Below, in pieces: positions 1-11,563 of a stretch of 64,000 bases of DNA. The notes beneath the pieces were generated by a model. The model was not told the origin of the DNA and made no database searches. It worked only from the letters and a program-made list of their open reading frames with translations. How positions within the stretch are numbered: the stretch's first letter is position 1; the number at the start of each line of letters is the position of its first letter. This DNA is from Adiantum capillus-veneris. Its lineage: Eukaryota > Streptophyta > Polypodiopsida > Polypodiales > Pteridaceae. The stretch spans positions 65,890,370-65,954,369 of the forward strand of contig CM043952.1 of assembly GCA_014529385.2 (NCBI GenBank), given 5' to 3'. A program made the position numbers and the translations under genes.

Positions 1-88
1 ATTTTTCTTAAAATCCACATGGCGTCCATGTTAGTTCACGTATGTCTGCTAAATATGAAAATTTTTAAATTTGGATTAAGAGTTACTC

Positions 89-134
<46 letters not shown>

Positions 135-960
135 GGTAGACATCAAGAAATAGATAGGAGGTTACTATTGTATACCCTTATGGCACCCCTATTTAAAACC
201 CCTCTTCCTTGCACTCACGTGATACTATACGGAACTACATAGTGAATCCCTTGGGCTGCTACATGTTTGCACCAACAAAGCATCCCTTTCTCTACAAAGA
301 GCTTTAAAAAATTACATTACGAATTATTTTGATAATCTAACATTTAGAAAATGAATTTAGCAAGGATCTATAAACAAGAATCCTTTAATAAGACATGATA
401 ACCCATACACCCTTTGATATTATGATGGCCTTTTCTCCAAAGCTTAAAAGCACAAACAATTGCTATGGCCCTTGCCAATGCCAGGCTAATGTGAATCTCT
501 TAATATTTTTTTGAGTAAATGTGTGTCAATATAATTACATTCACATTCTCGAGTATTTGGGAGAACTTTTACCCAAAAATTCTATGAAAAAACACAAATA
601 GTTGTCTAGAGCCGAGAGTGATAGGGGCCCTTTTGTCCCATTCACATGGAACTAGGGCCCTCTTTTCCCCACTAGTTTGCACAAGCCCATTGTGAATGCA
701 TGCATCCTCTCTTGCCAATTCCCGGACGTGGAGAGTTGTATTTGAGACTTGTTATTCAAGGATAGATCCTTAAAAGTCTCTTGGGATAGTTTCCTACAAC
801 GTTAAAATACTCTTCTTGGGTGGGTATGGGTGTGGGTGTGCTAATAAAAAGAGGAAAATGGTATAATCTTTCTATCACCCAAGTATGGTAGATTTATTAT
901 GCCATTTCCCTCTTGAATAACAAGTCTTGACTTCAACTCTCCTCGTCAATTAGATCTTTA

Positions 961-1023
<63 letters not shown>

Positions 1024-1942
1024 TTCATAGACTCGTAGCATAGATCTAGGGTCTTTGGATTGCTCCTACAATGTCAAATGTCCTTTTCTACCTCTCAATT
1101 ACTTGCTTTGTCATTCATGCTTGGATAGTGTGTTTTGATATTTCTTGAGCCGACCAAGAATGCCACATTAAATTTCAGTAGTTTTTTGACATTAGGTGGG
1201 CATTTATCATGCAACAACCCATATTAGCAAAGGAGTATTGGTACTTTAGGAACCAATACTGATCAAAGTTTTCGATACATCAAAAGAAAACAGCAGCAAG
1301 GTTGCTCTAACTTGAAGCAACCTGCCACAAACTCCAAAAGCGGTACTTCAAAAAATGAGCAACTGAAAACAACAGTATTGGGTCTAAGATCAAGTAGGAA
1401 GGAAACACCGATGTCTTTCATGTGCAAAGACATCCAACACAAAATATCAATGTAATTACTCAAATTGAGAATTAAAGGCTAGAATTTAGTTATGCTAATT
1501 GGATCAAGAAAAGCTACTAATCATTTAGTTGAGCACCCACAATTACACTTCTTCTAAACAAGGCCAAAAACATGTACTGTGACATAGTCAATACCTATGT
1601 ATCTTAGGCTTCTCAAAAATCTTCTTAGGCTTCTCAAAAATCTTACTCCTAGCACAATTCTAAAGCTAGAAAATTGTTGACCCGTGCCACAATTGCAGCT
1701 TCTATTCTATGACTAGCAACTTAACAATTCCCAAAAACTGCTTTTTAGTGACAGTAAATAAGCCAAGGACTAACACCAGCCTATCAAGAGAAAAAGCATT
1801 AGAGAACAAAAGCACACAAGTAGGTTTCTTTCGAGAATAACTTCTTTTTATTACAAGGATACAAAAATTCAACTCTCTTCTCTTCACAAGTTCTTCCCAG
1901 AGTCTTTGAGGCAGAGAGAAGTATTGTCTATTAGACCTCCTT
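1..1942. other. unassigned AT-rich sequence with two (CT)n arrays
   Basis: No coding region is recognised. The short open frames here show no family motif. Two (CT)n arrays lie at about 91-132 and 964-1,020. If MRE11 ends near 2 kb this stretch would be its 3' flank or 3' UTR; otherwise it is intron or intergenic DNA. Near 1,610-1,640 a short phrase (cttaggcttctcaaaaatctt) is repeated in tandem. No LTR ends, primer sites or target duplications were seen. Confidence 0.5.
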
Positions 1943-2140
1943 TTATACAACTTCACTTGTCACTAGTGAGGATATTGGATTCTGGATAAGAGATGGGAAC
2001 CCCGGGTGTCTCCTAGCAAGTAGCAAAACAATTATGTACACTGGTTTCAAAGTAGCTGACAGGGATGCCGAACGGTGATTGGCTGCTACCTGTCGTTGAC
2101 CCAAACCCTTACCGGCAGCTTTGACCGTATCCTCCATATC
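1943..2140 (-). CDS. weak candidate for a terminal MRE11 exon
   Basis: On the minus strand a pyrimidine-rich tract ends in ACACAG just before 2,140. From there the frame is open for 65 codons to a TAA at 1,945-1,943. It starts in phase 0, which matches the phase-0 end of the last firm MRE11 exon (13,729). The first residues (DMEDTVKAAGKG) are charged and could fit the variable MRE11 tail. The later part is hydrophobic (VYIIVLLLA), which is not typical of that tail. No homology can be claimed. It may equally be chance, or part of an unrelated gene. Confidence 0.17.
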   Translation of the reverse strand, partial: DMEDTVKAAGKGLGQRQVAANHRSASLSATLKPVYIIVLLLARRHPGFPSLIQNPISSLVTSEVV

Positions 2141-4930
2141 CTGTGTACAGATTGGGAAAATAAGATGGAGTGTCATTGAAGTTTTATTTCTGGTGGTTTT
2201 CACCAATGTTGAGACCAGGATCAAATAATCTCATTTAGTCATATGAGCATGCCTCTTGAAAATCGCAAACCCCAATGTTTTTACTGAGTAATCATCCTTG
2301 TAGTATAATATGTAACAGACACCTACACACTATAGAGGGTGCAAATTAAAAAGCTCAGAAGCAAGGAAGAGAAAGTGTTCTTACATTCCTCATATATGCC
2401 ACCGTGATACATAGACAGCTTGTGCACATTGGCTTTTCACAATATTATACTTCCTCTGAGTGACAGGCCCACATCTCCTTGTACTTAGTATACAGCTACT
2501 CCTCCCCCCTCTCCCCATAAGAAAAAGTACACGCACCGGCTTCTAACAGGACGGCCCCTGTAGCAAAAAGAATGTATTTTGGAACACCAATAGCCCCACG
2601 AATGTCGATGGGTAAGAATCATCTTCTCAATGAGCCCCAGCTCCGCCGTGTCTGCCATGGCAAAAAAACACGTGACTTGACTATATTGTGACTATTTCTA
2701 TATCAAAAACAATGGACATACGCACATCAAAGACAACGTTTAAATGGAGTAAAATACCCTTCTGCATTATCATTTCCCGAACCTCTTTCAAGACAAGGTA
2801 AAACAACAAAACTAACAACAGATTAAGAAATTGTCAATTACTTACTAGAAGTTTGTAATCAATGAAAAGTTTGTTTGCTCCAAAAAAGAGTAGATCTTTG
2901 TGTGTAGCAATATTCCGTTTTTGCAATGTATTTTTGTAAAAGCTTGTAATAACTGACGCGGATTTTTCTCCCATTAATACATACGGTGTTTTAAATGTCG
3001 TCTCTGCCATACTTGCTCATTATCAATTTGTTCAAGTTTCCGATTGAAATGTGCAATTTCTTTAATTTTGGAGTGCATATGTTTTCAATGTTGGTGTCTT
3101 TCAATGCTTTGTCGCGTGATTTTGTTTAAAACTATGGTTTTAACTTATTTTGACGTTAATTTTAAGTTCTTTTTAAAAAGTGACATTGGGTATATAAGTG
3201 ACAATTCAAATGCATGTTCCAGTGCACATGTTGGACTTGGCTTTGATAGGCAAAGGGGGTTATTTCTATCTCCATAACCACTTCTTGTTTGATCATCTCA
3301 CTTCTTTGGATGAGGTTTAGAGGTGGAGCATGTGGTGCTAGACCTTTAGCCAACAATGACAACAGTTTTTTGATGGAGTGTGAACTTCTCCTTTCTCCAT
3401 GCTCTCTCCTTCCCCGTTGGTAGTGTCACGTGTGGCCCTACAAATTTGGTGACTGGTCACTTCTTTGCCCTCCTGTGAGCTTGTCAGTACCACTTGTGGG
3501 ACATCTTCCAATCTCTTGTGAGCTTGACAACACCACTTTTGGGACAAATTTGCAGCCTTTTGTGAGCGGTTTTCTTGATGATTGACAACAAATTTGTCGA
3601 GATCCTTTGGATGATAGGTTTGCACGTAGTGTCAACAGTTGGTGGGGACATCTAGTTCTTTCTTGATGATCGACAGCAGATTTGTCGAGATCCTTTGGAT
3701 GACAAGTTTGCACGTAGTGTCGACAGTTGGTGGGGACATCTAGTTCCTATTTCCGCAATCAGCAACATTTGGATGCTTCTTCCATACATCCCTTTGGAGA
3801 GCTCCAACATTGGGGGCATCTCTTCGGGTGCAGATCTGGCCAGGGCTGGCTAGTATAGAAGGTTCTTTCCTTGAGTTTTTTGACCAGCTTTCTGGCATGT
3901 TACAGATCAGCCCCAATGTTCTTCACGGGCTTGTTCCCCGAGCCGGTTCCTTTACTCTCCCTTTGAGTATTGGTATCATGTTGAGTATTGGATACTAATT
4001 GCACACTTTAATTGTGGGTATGTTCTCTTCAACACAAGTACAAAGGACAATCTTGATGAAGGTTTTAAGGAAGCAAGATTACAACAGTTGGAATATATGT
4101 GCTCTTTCGAGTCTATATGCAGTTTGGCATTATTGGATTGTACCTACAGGTTGATCTTGGCAGATGCGGAGAAGTGGCATACATTTGGTTTGATCTCAAG
4201 GAGTTTGCTTGAGTAGCTAGAGGTTCTTTTTGGACCCTGACGGCTTCTTTGGCAAACCTGATCCTCAAGTGACGACCCTTCAGGTCTTCCTATTCTTAGC
4301 AGTCCGAGTTTACCGATGGTGTGATTCTCTTTGAGTCTCGAGTTCCATGAGATTCAAAATTTGCTATTTAGTTACAGAGGAAGAAGATTTACCAGGTTGT
4401 CTCACATTTCTTTTTGGTGGTACCCATTCTCTTTTCCCAACATTGAACGGGAGGGAGACTTCCTATCTTGAGGGAAGCTCTCAGCTTTGGCTTTGGAGCT
4501 TTCTGTAACAATGTTTGCTCTGATCCGACGTAGGGTTGAGTCAGTTGTTACCCAAAACATACTTTTGAGGATACTTCTCTTTCAGAGGGGAAGTCTAGGT
4601 TATCATCTTCAATCAACTACCAATGCTAAATACAGTAGAGTACCATGCACAGTGTCTTTTAGTTCTTGGCTTCCTTGCCCATTTCTTGCGGTTGGTGTGT
4701 TTCAGCCAAGTGTGGTTAGTATCTTGGCCGATATTCTTCCTTAGCCATTTTGGTGGTTGCCTCGTCTTTTGGATTTGTGGTGTGATAGTTGCTCTTCCTG
4801 GTGCATCTGAGCAGTAGATCATATGCCTTGTCTTCCAGATTGATCCCTGGAGACTGTATCATTCAGGACACACCTACTTCCCTTATCCTTAGACTAGCGT
4901 GTTGTATTATACAAGTGGATAGTGGTCCTT
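2141..4930. other. unassigned sequence, probably old TE-derived debris
   Basis: No protein domain is recognised. Small open frames on both strands (for example 3,044-3,277 plus, 3,338-3,713 minus, 4,487-4,744 plus) are short, overlapping and without motifs. The right part runs into the Gypsy integrase remnant at 4,931 and may be that element's decayed upstream region, but no RT motif was found to show it. A tandem duplication at 3,574-3,748 is listed separately. Confidence 0.4.
3574..3748. repeat. 88-bp tandem duplication
   Basis: Two adjacent units begin at 3,574 and 3,662, both with cttgatgat. They differ at only a few positions, for example attgacaacaaa versus atcgacagcaga. A shorter, diverged repeat (tgtgagcttg followed by accactt and gggaca) precedes it at about 3,470-3,560. 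It creates two overlapping minus-strand frames with similar peptides, which are probably not genes. Confidence 0.8.
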
Positions 4931-5735
4931 CTCGGACTAGGAACCAATTGGGAAGACAAGAAGAATGTTGTGGCTGATGCGTTATCAAGAAAGCCACAAA
5001 TTTCAGTTGTGTCAATTCCTTATCATCATGAGCTTGATGACATGACGGAACAATATGCTACTGATGAGATTTTGCAAGGATCTTTGAACTCTTGCAAGAT
5101 GGACAACGCCATGAGCACCACCTCCTCAAGGATGGTTTTTTGATAATGCATGGAAGGCTATGTGACATTAGGCCATTGCGACATATGGCTATGGTAGAAA
5201 GCCATGTCCCACCGTATGCAGGGCATTGTGGTATAGATGCGACATTGAAAGCAGTCGAGACATTCTTTTATTGGCCTACTTTGAGGAGAGATGTGGATGC
5301 CTTTGTGCGAGCATGCGTGATTTGCCAACAGGTTAAGTTTGATAGGCAACAGGCACTAGCGTTGTTGTAGCCACTACCTATTCCAAATAAGCCATGGGAA
5401 AGTATTGTTATGGATTTTATCTTGATCTTCCAAGAATGCCGACATGGAATGATAGTATACGGACCATTATTTGCAGGTTCAGCAAGCAGGCCCATTTTAT
5501 TCCTATCAGGAAGAAGATAAAATTTGATCAGATGGCACGATTGTTTATGTACAATGTGTTTAAGTACCATGGTATGCCACAGTCTATTGTCAGTGATCGT
5601 GATCCTCGTATGACGATCCTGTTTTGGAGAGGCTTGTTTGAAAACATGGGCAATATGCTCCAGGTTTCCTCCTCATTTCATCCACAAACTGATGGGCAGT
5701 CAAAAGAGGCTAATTCTAATGTCTTAGATCTTCAA
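4931..5735 (+). pseudogene. Ty3/gypsy RNase H-integrase remnant (Gypsy-B family)
   Basis: Begins with the RNase H/integrase linker typical of gypsy elements (KNVVADALSRKPQ). The HHCC zinc-binding region of integrase follows ([19 protein letters not shown], then CVICQQVK near 5,320). The catalytic core follows in other frames, including [10 protein letters not shown] at about 5,585-5,615, which carries the second catalytic aspartate, and SSSFHPQTDGQS at about 5,665-5,700. At least two frame breaks and a TAG near 5,370 make it non-functional. It is clearly related to the copy at 24,735-26,280. It stops abruptly near 5,735, where minus-strand LTR-A sequence begins. Confidence 0.85.
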
Positions 5736-5985
5736 ACATACAACGAAACGCTCCCCAGGCATCGGTCTGCGTCGTTTCGAGGTTCAAACAATACCAAAAC
5801 AATATTTCTCACTTCTCCACCCGAGAGTAAAATCACCAATCTTTGAGACCAGTATTAAAACCATAGTCAAACAATTCAAATGGGCACCAAGACAGGTTTA
5901 AAACAGATAGCATCCATTTCAAACAAACTTCAAACAATACTTTCTCGAACAATGTTCAAAAGTATCTAACTAGAAAACAACCAGA
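5736..5985 (-). mobile_element. LTR-A element, internal 3' segment
   Basis: About 150 bp here (5,811-5,960; phrases such as gagtaaaatcaccaat and caccaagacaggtt) matches 61,720-61,870, inside the complete LTR-A element. This places it between the gag/protease region and the missing 3' end of a minus-strand element. In both copies reverse transcriptase and integrase are absent at this point, so the family copies seen here are internally deleted. Confidence 0.7.
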
Positions 5986-5989
5986 GAGG

Positions 5990-6352
5990 TCATTCAAGGC
6001 TTTGTTCGGACAACCCAACTTTAAGGACAACTGGCTTGCCCTTCTGTATCACGGTTATAGTTCGGTTCTGAACCTCGAGAGTTGCATCATTCTTGTCGTG
6101 CCACGGCATGCCCAAGAGAACGTCGCAATTGCCCAACTTCATAATGTGTAAATCGACTTTTCCATGATAATCTAGTATAGTCACTGAAAGAGCACCAATG
6201 AGCGGTACCACTTTCTGAGTTTACCCAGTGGCTAGCTCAGCTTCAATTTCTCCACCCTCTGCATCATAATCAAAGTGCATCTGCTTCAAGAATTCTGGAT
6301 GGATGAAGTTCTCCATAGCTCCGGGGTCAAAGAAAATAAGGGCTTTCAAGCC
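5990..6352 (-). pseudogene. LTR-A retropepsin-like protease remnant
   Basis: Minus-strand translation gives FDPGAMENFIHPEF near 6,330, which resembles the active-site segment of Ty3/gypsy retropepsins (normally D-S/T-G-A followed by NFI). Downstream comes LGNCDVLLGMPWHDKNDA, matching the usual I-LGMDWL stretch. An in-frame TAA near 6,220 interrupts the two parts. The active-site triad reads D-P-G, so activity is doubtful even apart from the stop. It lies directly downstream of the gag frame of the same element. Confidence 0.7.
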
Positions 6353-6588
6353 GTTGACTTTTCATAAGCTCTGCATAATTCATTAAAATTCTCGAGGTGT
6401 ATACCATAAATATCGGGTACTAGTCCAATAGCAGGTCTAGCCCTCTTGGCCGGAGGTGGCCCCGGGGATCTGTTTGACGTGGGAGCAGAAGGTTGCACTG
6501 AGGACATCGAGGCTCGCTCAGAACATGTATTGAACGTATGCCTTGTTTGGAAACATTCGAATCATCGGCCTTCTTGTAACAAGGCGTC

Positions 6589-7491
6589 TCATTGACGGTG
6601 TGTCAGACCAAGCCGTTGAGGTTGGTTTTCACGGGATTCCCAAGAATTTGTTCGTTGTTGCCGGGAGTTTTGGTTAGTGGCCCGAGGTTCTTCTGTGGAA
6701 AACTTTAACTTTCCCTTCATGAGCTTGTAGCCGACCGCGGCATGATCCATAAGCTCTTGCATGGTAGAGACTTGCTTGGAGAGACAATATTCCTGCAATG
6801 GTGATGGTAGTCCAATGGTGTAGCGCTCGCATTGGTCCTCCAAGGAACTGAACTTAAAGAAGGACACCAAAAGGTACACGTCGAGAAACCTTTGGTTATA
6901 GTCGTCCATGGTTTCAATAGCAAACATTTTCAAGTTGCCCCACTCTGCCAAAATCCGGACTTCAAACATTGAAGTCATGTAACTACGTGCAAAAACTATC
7001 TTGAAAGCTTGCCAGGTCCTTGGAGCATGCGGTTGTGTCGCGATTGAACTCCACCATTGCATAGCATTATCTTTAAGAAATCTCGTTGCTAGAGAAATCT
7101 TGGATTCTTCTGTATAGTTCCCCAAAGCATAGATGTTGTCGAATTGCTGTAAGAACTGCAATGCTTTCTTGCGATCTTTCACCCCAGAAAAAGTGAAAAA
7201 TTTGACAGTCGTTCCACCATCTTTGAAATCTTTGGGTTGGTTAGGCGCATATCCCGGGTATGGATAATAAGGGTATCCATATGGGCTCCAACCATTGTAG
7301 CCTGGTGGCGGTGGTGGTGGTGGAGGTGGGGGCAATGGCGGTGGCAAAGGCGATTGCACTGGATCAGGGTCAGATGGCTGCACCATATTCCTGAAAACTC
7401 CCCCGATTGGAACAGATGGCTGAGAAGGTTGCCGGTTGGAAGCTCTTGTACTTTCTGATGCCGGAGGAGGAGGTACCACCTGGGGCATCAT
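6589..7491 (-). CDS. LTR-A gag polyprotein (300 aa, partial)
   Basis: An open frame of 300 codons encodes a capsid-type protein of an LTR retrotransposon. The N-terminus is proline-rich (poly-P at about residues 50-63, then PYGYPYYPYPGY). A retrotransposon gag domain follows at about residues 90-260, with VKFFTFSGVKDRKKALQF, AMQWWSS and ERYTIGLPSPLQEY. The signature WW and the F-x-G-x-x-D-x-x-x-A pattern are typical of Ty3/gypsy gag. The zinc knuckle expected after it is not visible before the stop, so the frame is probably truncated. It lies between the primer site at 7,822-7,833 and the protease remnant, in the order gag-protease on the minus strand. A decayed homologue is at 61,960-62,390. 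Confidence 0.8.
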   Translation of the reverse strand: MMPQVVPPPPASESTRASNRQPSQPSVPIGGVFRNMVQPSDPDPVQSPLPPPLPPPPPPPPPPGYNGWSPYGYPYYPYPGYAPNQPKDFKDGGTTVKFFTFSGVKDRKKALQFLQQFDNIYALGNYTEESKISLATRFLKDNAMQWWSSIATQPHAPRTWQAFKIVFARSYMTSMFEVRILAEWGNLKMFAIETMDDYNQRFLDVYLLVSFFKFSSLEDQCERYTIGLPSPLQEYCLSKQVSTMQELMDHAAVGYKLMKGKLKFSTEEPRATNQNSRQQRTNSWESRENQPQRLGLTHRQ

Positions 7492-7821
7492 TGGGGTAAC
7501 ATGTAGTACAAAAATTGGTGAAAACTTTGCAACATCGGAAGATTCTACTGAGGATGCCGCGAAAGAATGTCGTGAAGCTCGTTGAGCAGAAGCCGCAAAT
7601 ATTCTCTTGAATCCATGAATTCCATGTCTTGGGTTCTTTATGTATTATGCCCTGTAAGATAGAGCGATGAAGATGGAAGCGCGCCTGATGCGCGATGAAG
7701 TAAGGGTGGAAGTGGCTAATAAGTCTGAGGTCGGAACCCGAAGATACTTCAAGTAAAATTCCAATAGCTCTATCTACTCTTTTATAGGACCGTTATGCTT
7801 TCAGAAAAGCAGACGCCTGAT

Positions 7822-7833
7822 GCTTTGATACCA
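7822..7833 (-). promoter_or_regulatory. LTR-A primer-binding site (initiator Met tRNA type)
   Basis: On the minus strand this reads TGGTATCAAAGC, one base off the canonical TGGTATCAGAGC complementary to the 3' end of initiator methionine tRNA. One base separates it from the LTR end (TGTGACA). It fixes the orientation of the gag frame that follows. Confidence 0.85.
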
Positions 7834-7911
7834 CTGTCACAAGACGGGCACACGTGCCAATAGAAAAGAACAAACTGAACAGACTTTTAGCACTTCAATA
7901 ACAACTGAACT

Positions 7912-7916
<5 letters not shown>

Positions 7917-7977
<61 letters not shown>
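7917..7977. repeat. (GA)n microsatellite at a LINE-A 3' junction
   Basis: About 60 bp of nearly pure (GA)n. On its left it is continuous with LTR-A sequence, whose other copies also have a short (GA)n here. On its right it meets the LINE-A 3' tail (aaatgaaatgaaatg). Confidence 0.95.
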
Positions 7978-7980
<3 letters not shown>

Positions 7981-10900
7981 GAAATGAAATGAAATGTTAT
8001 ATTAACGTCTTCAAAAGGCCAAAATGACCTATGAGACCAATCAGTTACAAAATAGTGAATCTAATACCATGTCTGGGTACAAAAGAACTAGAAAAGAACT
8101 AGAAGTGGAACAAAATACTACTACTACTACTACAATCTAAAACTACGTGGGTGTAGCAGCTGATACAATAGGTACCCGGTAAACTGGATGTAACAGTGTG
8201 TGAAACAAAGATGGAAGAAATGGTGAGGATCCATCCTCATCTGCACTCTGGATGTCGAGAGAGTATGGCTCGAATCTTCTGTTGTAGTCTCCGTCGATGC
8301 TGTGTAGCTCCTCTCCTCAGTCGCGGTCGTCTGTATCTCTGTAGCTCCAATGCTCGGTCGATGAGAGTGCCAGTAGTGGTCGAATGAGTGTGGGACGAGC
8401 TCTGCACTGGTGGCTGCTCCTCTGGCTGTCCCATATCTAGTGAAAAGAAATCTGTAATGTGTCTCTGGGACTGCCTCTCTCTAGCTCTCCCCAGTAAAGT
8501 GTCTCTATACCTGTGTAACTCAAGTAGATATAGTCCAAGACATCTCTGATCCTCATAACTCATGACCCTAGATAGAGGACCAAAACCCTCTCTGAATAAG
8601 CAGTGGAAACGCCCCCGTATCTCATAGAACACTGTGCAATGACATATGTAGTGCAACTCTGTCTCTGGCTCTCTTTGGCATAATCGGCATATCCTGCTGT
8701 CTGCTGGTATCCCTCTGAATCTACCGGTCTCAATCTCGAGCTGATGTGAGGATGTGCGTATCTGACCAATGGCACAACGCAAACCATGAGACATATGTGT
8801 GTCCATGTAGCTGGGTCGAATCACAAACCCATCTCCTGTGAGGTGGAGAAGATGCTCTCTATAGAAAGCCATCTTCGTGCTCAACTCCTGATGCGGCTCT
8901 ATCCATGTCCTCCTGGTGTCGAGCTGGATCAGGTCCTGACGAATGAGTCTAGTGATCTCCACCCGTGTAAGAGACACCGAGGGTGCCTGAAGAGAATACT
9001 GGAAAGGGGGCAACCTGTCCATGGTGAAGCCATGCGTCTGAAACCATGAAGTCATCTGTGCATACCAGCATGAAGTGTCCCCCTGTAGAGCTAACTGTCT
9101 GGAAGACTCAAGGGCCAATCTAGCATATCTGTCTCTAGTAGTATCCCATAGGCTGTGCACAAAGGACACTGATCTGGTAAGCGCCTCAATCTCCATGGGG
9201 GGGGCAGCTAGCTCTGCTCGAATGATCGCGTGAGGTACGGAGGCCTTGGCTCTAATCAATCGGGAGATCATAGATACCAAGGGCCTCTCCATACTTCTCC
9301 AACCATCCTGGCCTACAGAAGGTCCCCATACCTGTACCCCATACATCATAGCTGAGGCTACTAAAGTATCAAAGAGCCATAACTTTGTCCGAGGTTCCTG
9401 GAACTGAACCTGCGAACACATCCTCTCCAAGCCTCCCAAGGCCGCATAAGCTCTGGTCAGTCTAGTCTTTGCTGCTCTCCCCAAAGAAAACCTCGGCCCA
9501 GTGAAGACTATCCCAAGGTAAGTGTATGCATCTGTATACTCCACAATCTCTTGACCATACGTGAAGGTCGGTGCCGATCTCCTGATCCACTGCGGTGTGG
9601 TGTTAAACACCATGACCTTGGTTTTACCAAGGTTTACAGACAATCCACTATCCTCTGCAAAACTGTGTAATGCATCCAACTGTCGCTGCATACCCTCTGG
9701 TGAGTCAGAGATCAAGACAATATCATCAGCATATAACAACAATGGGATCCACGTCCCTGCCAGCTGGGCACCTCTATCACCCTCTCTGTCAATGTAATCA
9801 GACACCTCATCAACATACATACCAAATAGAGTAGGAGACAATGGGCAACCCTGTTTCACCCCGATAGTGGAGTGAACTAAGTCAGATATCCCCTCTGGGG
9901 TGCGTACATGTCCCATCACTGATCTGTATAAAGCCATAATCCCCCAAATCAACACTGTGGGCACCCCCATCTCCTGCAGTCTGCGCATCAGTCGAGCTCT
10001 CGGTACCATGTCAAATGCTTTGCGGAAATCCACAAAGCTACAATAAATCCGTCTCCCATGTGACCTGCCCTCCTCAATGATAGCTCTGAGTGTCAGAATA
10101 TGGTCAAGAGTGGAGAAACCCCTCCTGAAACCTGCCTGTCCCTTTGCCCGTACACCCTCACCCTCTGCCCAGTTACTCAACTGCTGCTCAATAATGGATG
10201 CATACAATCGTGCCAGTGTGTGTCCAACCATAATAGTGCGGTAATTTCCAGGCTCTGTAGGATCACCTGCCTTGAATATAGGCACAATAGTAGACAACCT
10301 CCAAGTCTCAGGTAATCCCTCACACATGGCACGATTGAACAACACTGCAAGAACCTCCATCAGCATATCCCTAGCATGTATAAAGTGCTCCGCTACTAGA
10401 CCGTCATGATCGTAAGCCCTCCGGGTCCTCATCCTGTCAATGGCTCTCTTTACCATCTCAGTGGTAAAGAAGGTGCTCGTAGGTGGACATGGCTCTGTAG
10501 GATCTGGAAGGGGATCCTGCCCAGGAACCGTATATAACGATGCCGCATACTGGCCCCACACATCAGGAGAAGTAATCACTGGGGGAGGGGAGTGCTCATG
10601 GAAGAGTCGCCATGCCTCGCCTGAGTCTCTACTCAAGAACAACTGATACAAGTCTCGCTCCATCTGGGCCAGGTAAGCTCGTTTCTTCTTTCGCACAAGG
10701 CGCCGGAAAGCAATCCGCGACTGTCTGTAGGTGATGACTCCTAAATGAAGATCCCTCTGAAGCTGGGCTCTCATCTCTCTGCACTCCTCATCATACCAAC
10801 TATTCTGGGGCATGCTCCCAGAATGTCGCCTCCGATCCGGTTGAGTGTGTGGGTATGCCTCTGATGCTGCATCATGTAGTGTCTCAGTCAATAAAGTAGT

Positions 10901-11563
10901 GCACTCCTCTACTGAGAGGCCTGGAGCAACTGTGCATAGACGATCCCAGATCGCCTCTGTATAAACCGAGTCAGTCTCTGGTGTAAATGTATAACGGGTG
11001 TGTGACCTGCCTCCTGATTTCTGGGCTGTACTAAACTGAAAAGATACGGACAGTGTCAAGAGAGCATGATCCACTGCTACGCCCACTGGTCTGGCTCCCA
11101 CCATGAAATCCTGAATACAAGGAATAAAGCTCGGCTGTGTCATAACATAGTCCACTGTACTGGCCCCATGTCTGTGTGGAAAGCATGTGAAGCCTGCTGC
11201 TCCAGGAAACCGCTGTAAGCCATTAAGTATGGCTAGCCCATGTGTAGTCGTCATCTCCGTGAGGTATCTCCCATACTCAGTCTGCTCTCTGTCATGTGAG
11301 CATCTGTCAAACCCCAGCTCACCCACATCCAACTCTCTAAGCATCTCATCTGAGGTGTCGTAGAAGACTGTCTGACAGTTGCCCGTTCGAGCATTGAAGT
11401 CTCCTAGGAGGATGATATCACCATCCCTAGAAAACTCCCATATATCATCATCTAGAATTGAGAAAGGCGACTGCCCTCTGGATACAGCATATACTGACGT
11501 ACTGGGGGGGAAGTAACATATAGCAATATATAGAAATCGACCTGTGTCAGCTCTCAGCCTCAC
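7978..11563 (-). mobile_element. LINE-A, 5'-truncated copy
   Basis: A minus-strand LINE. Its 3' UTR (7,978-8,236) matches the 3' UTR of the copy ending at 20,570, including gtctcataggtcattttggc and cttttgaagacgtt. ORF2 then runs upstream to about 11,563, where homology stops at the codon equivalent to residue ~91 of the full copy. Both junctions lie in (GA)n, so no ordinary target-site duplication can be read. The ORF is uninterrupted, which implies a fairly recent insertion. Confidence 0.9.
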
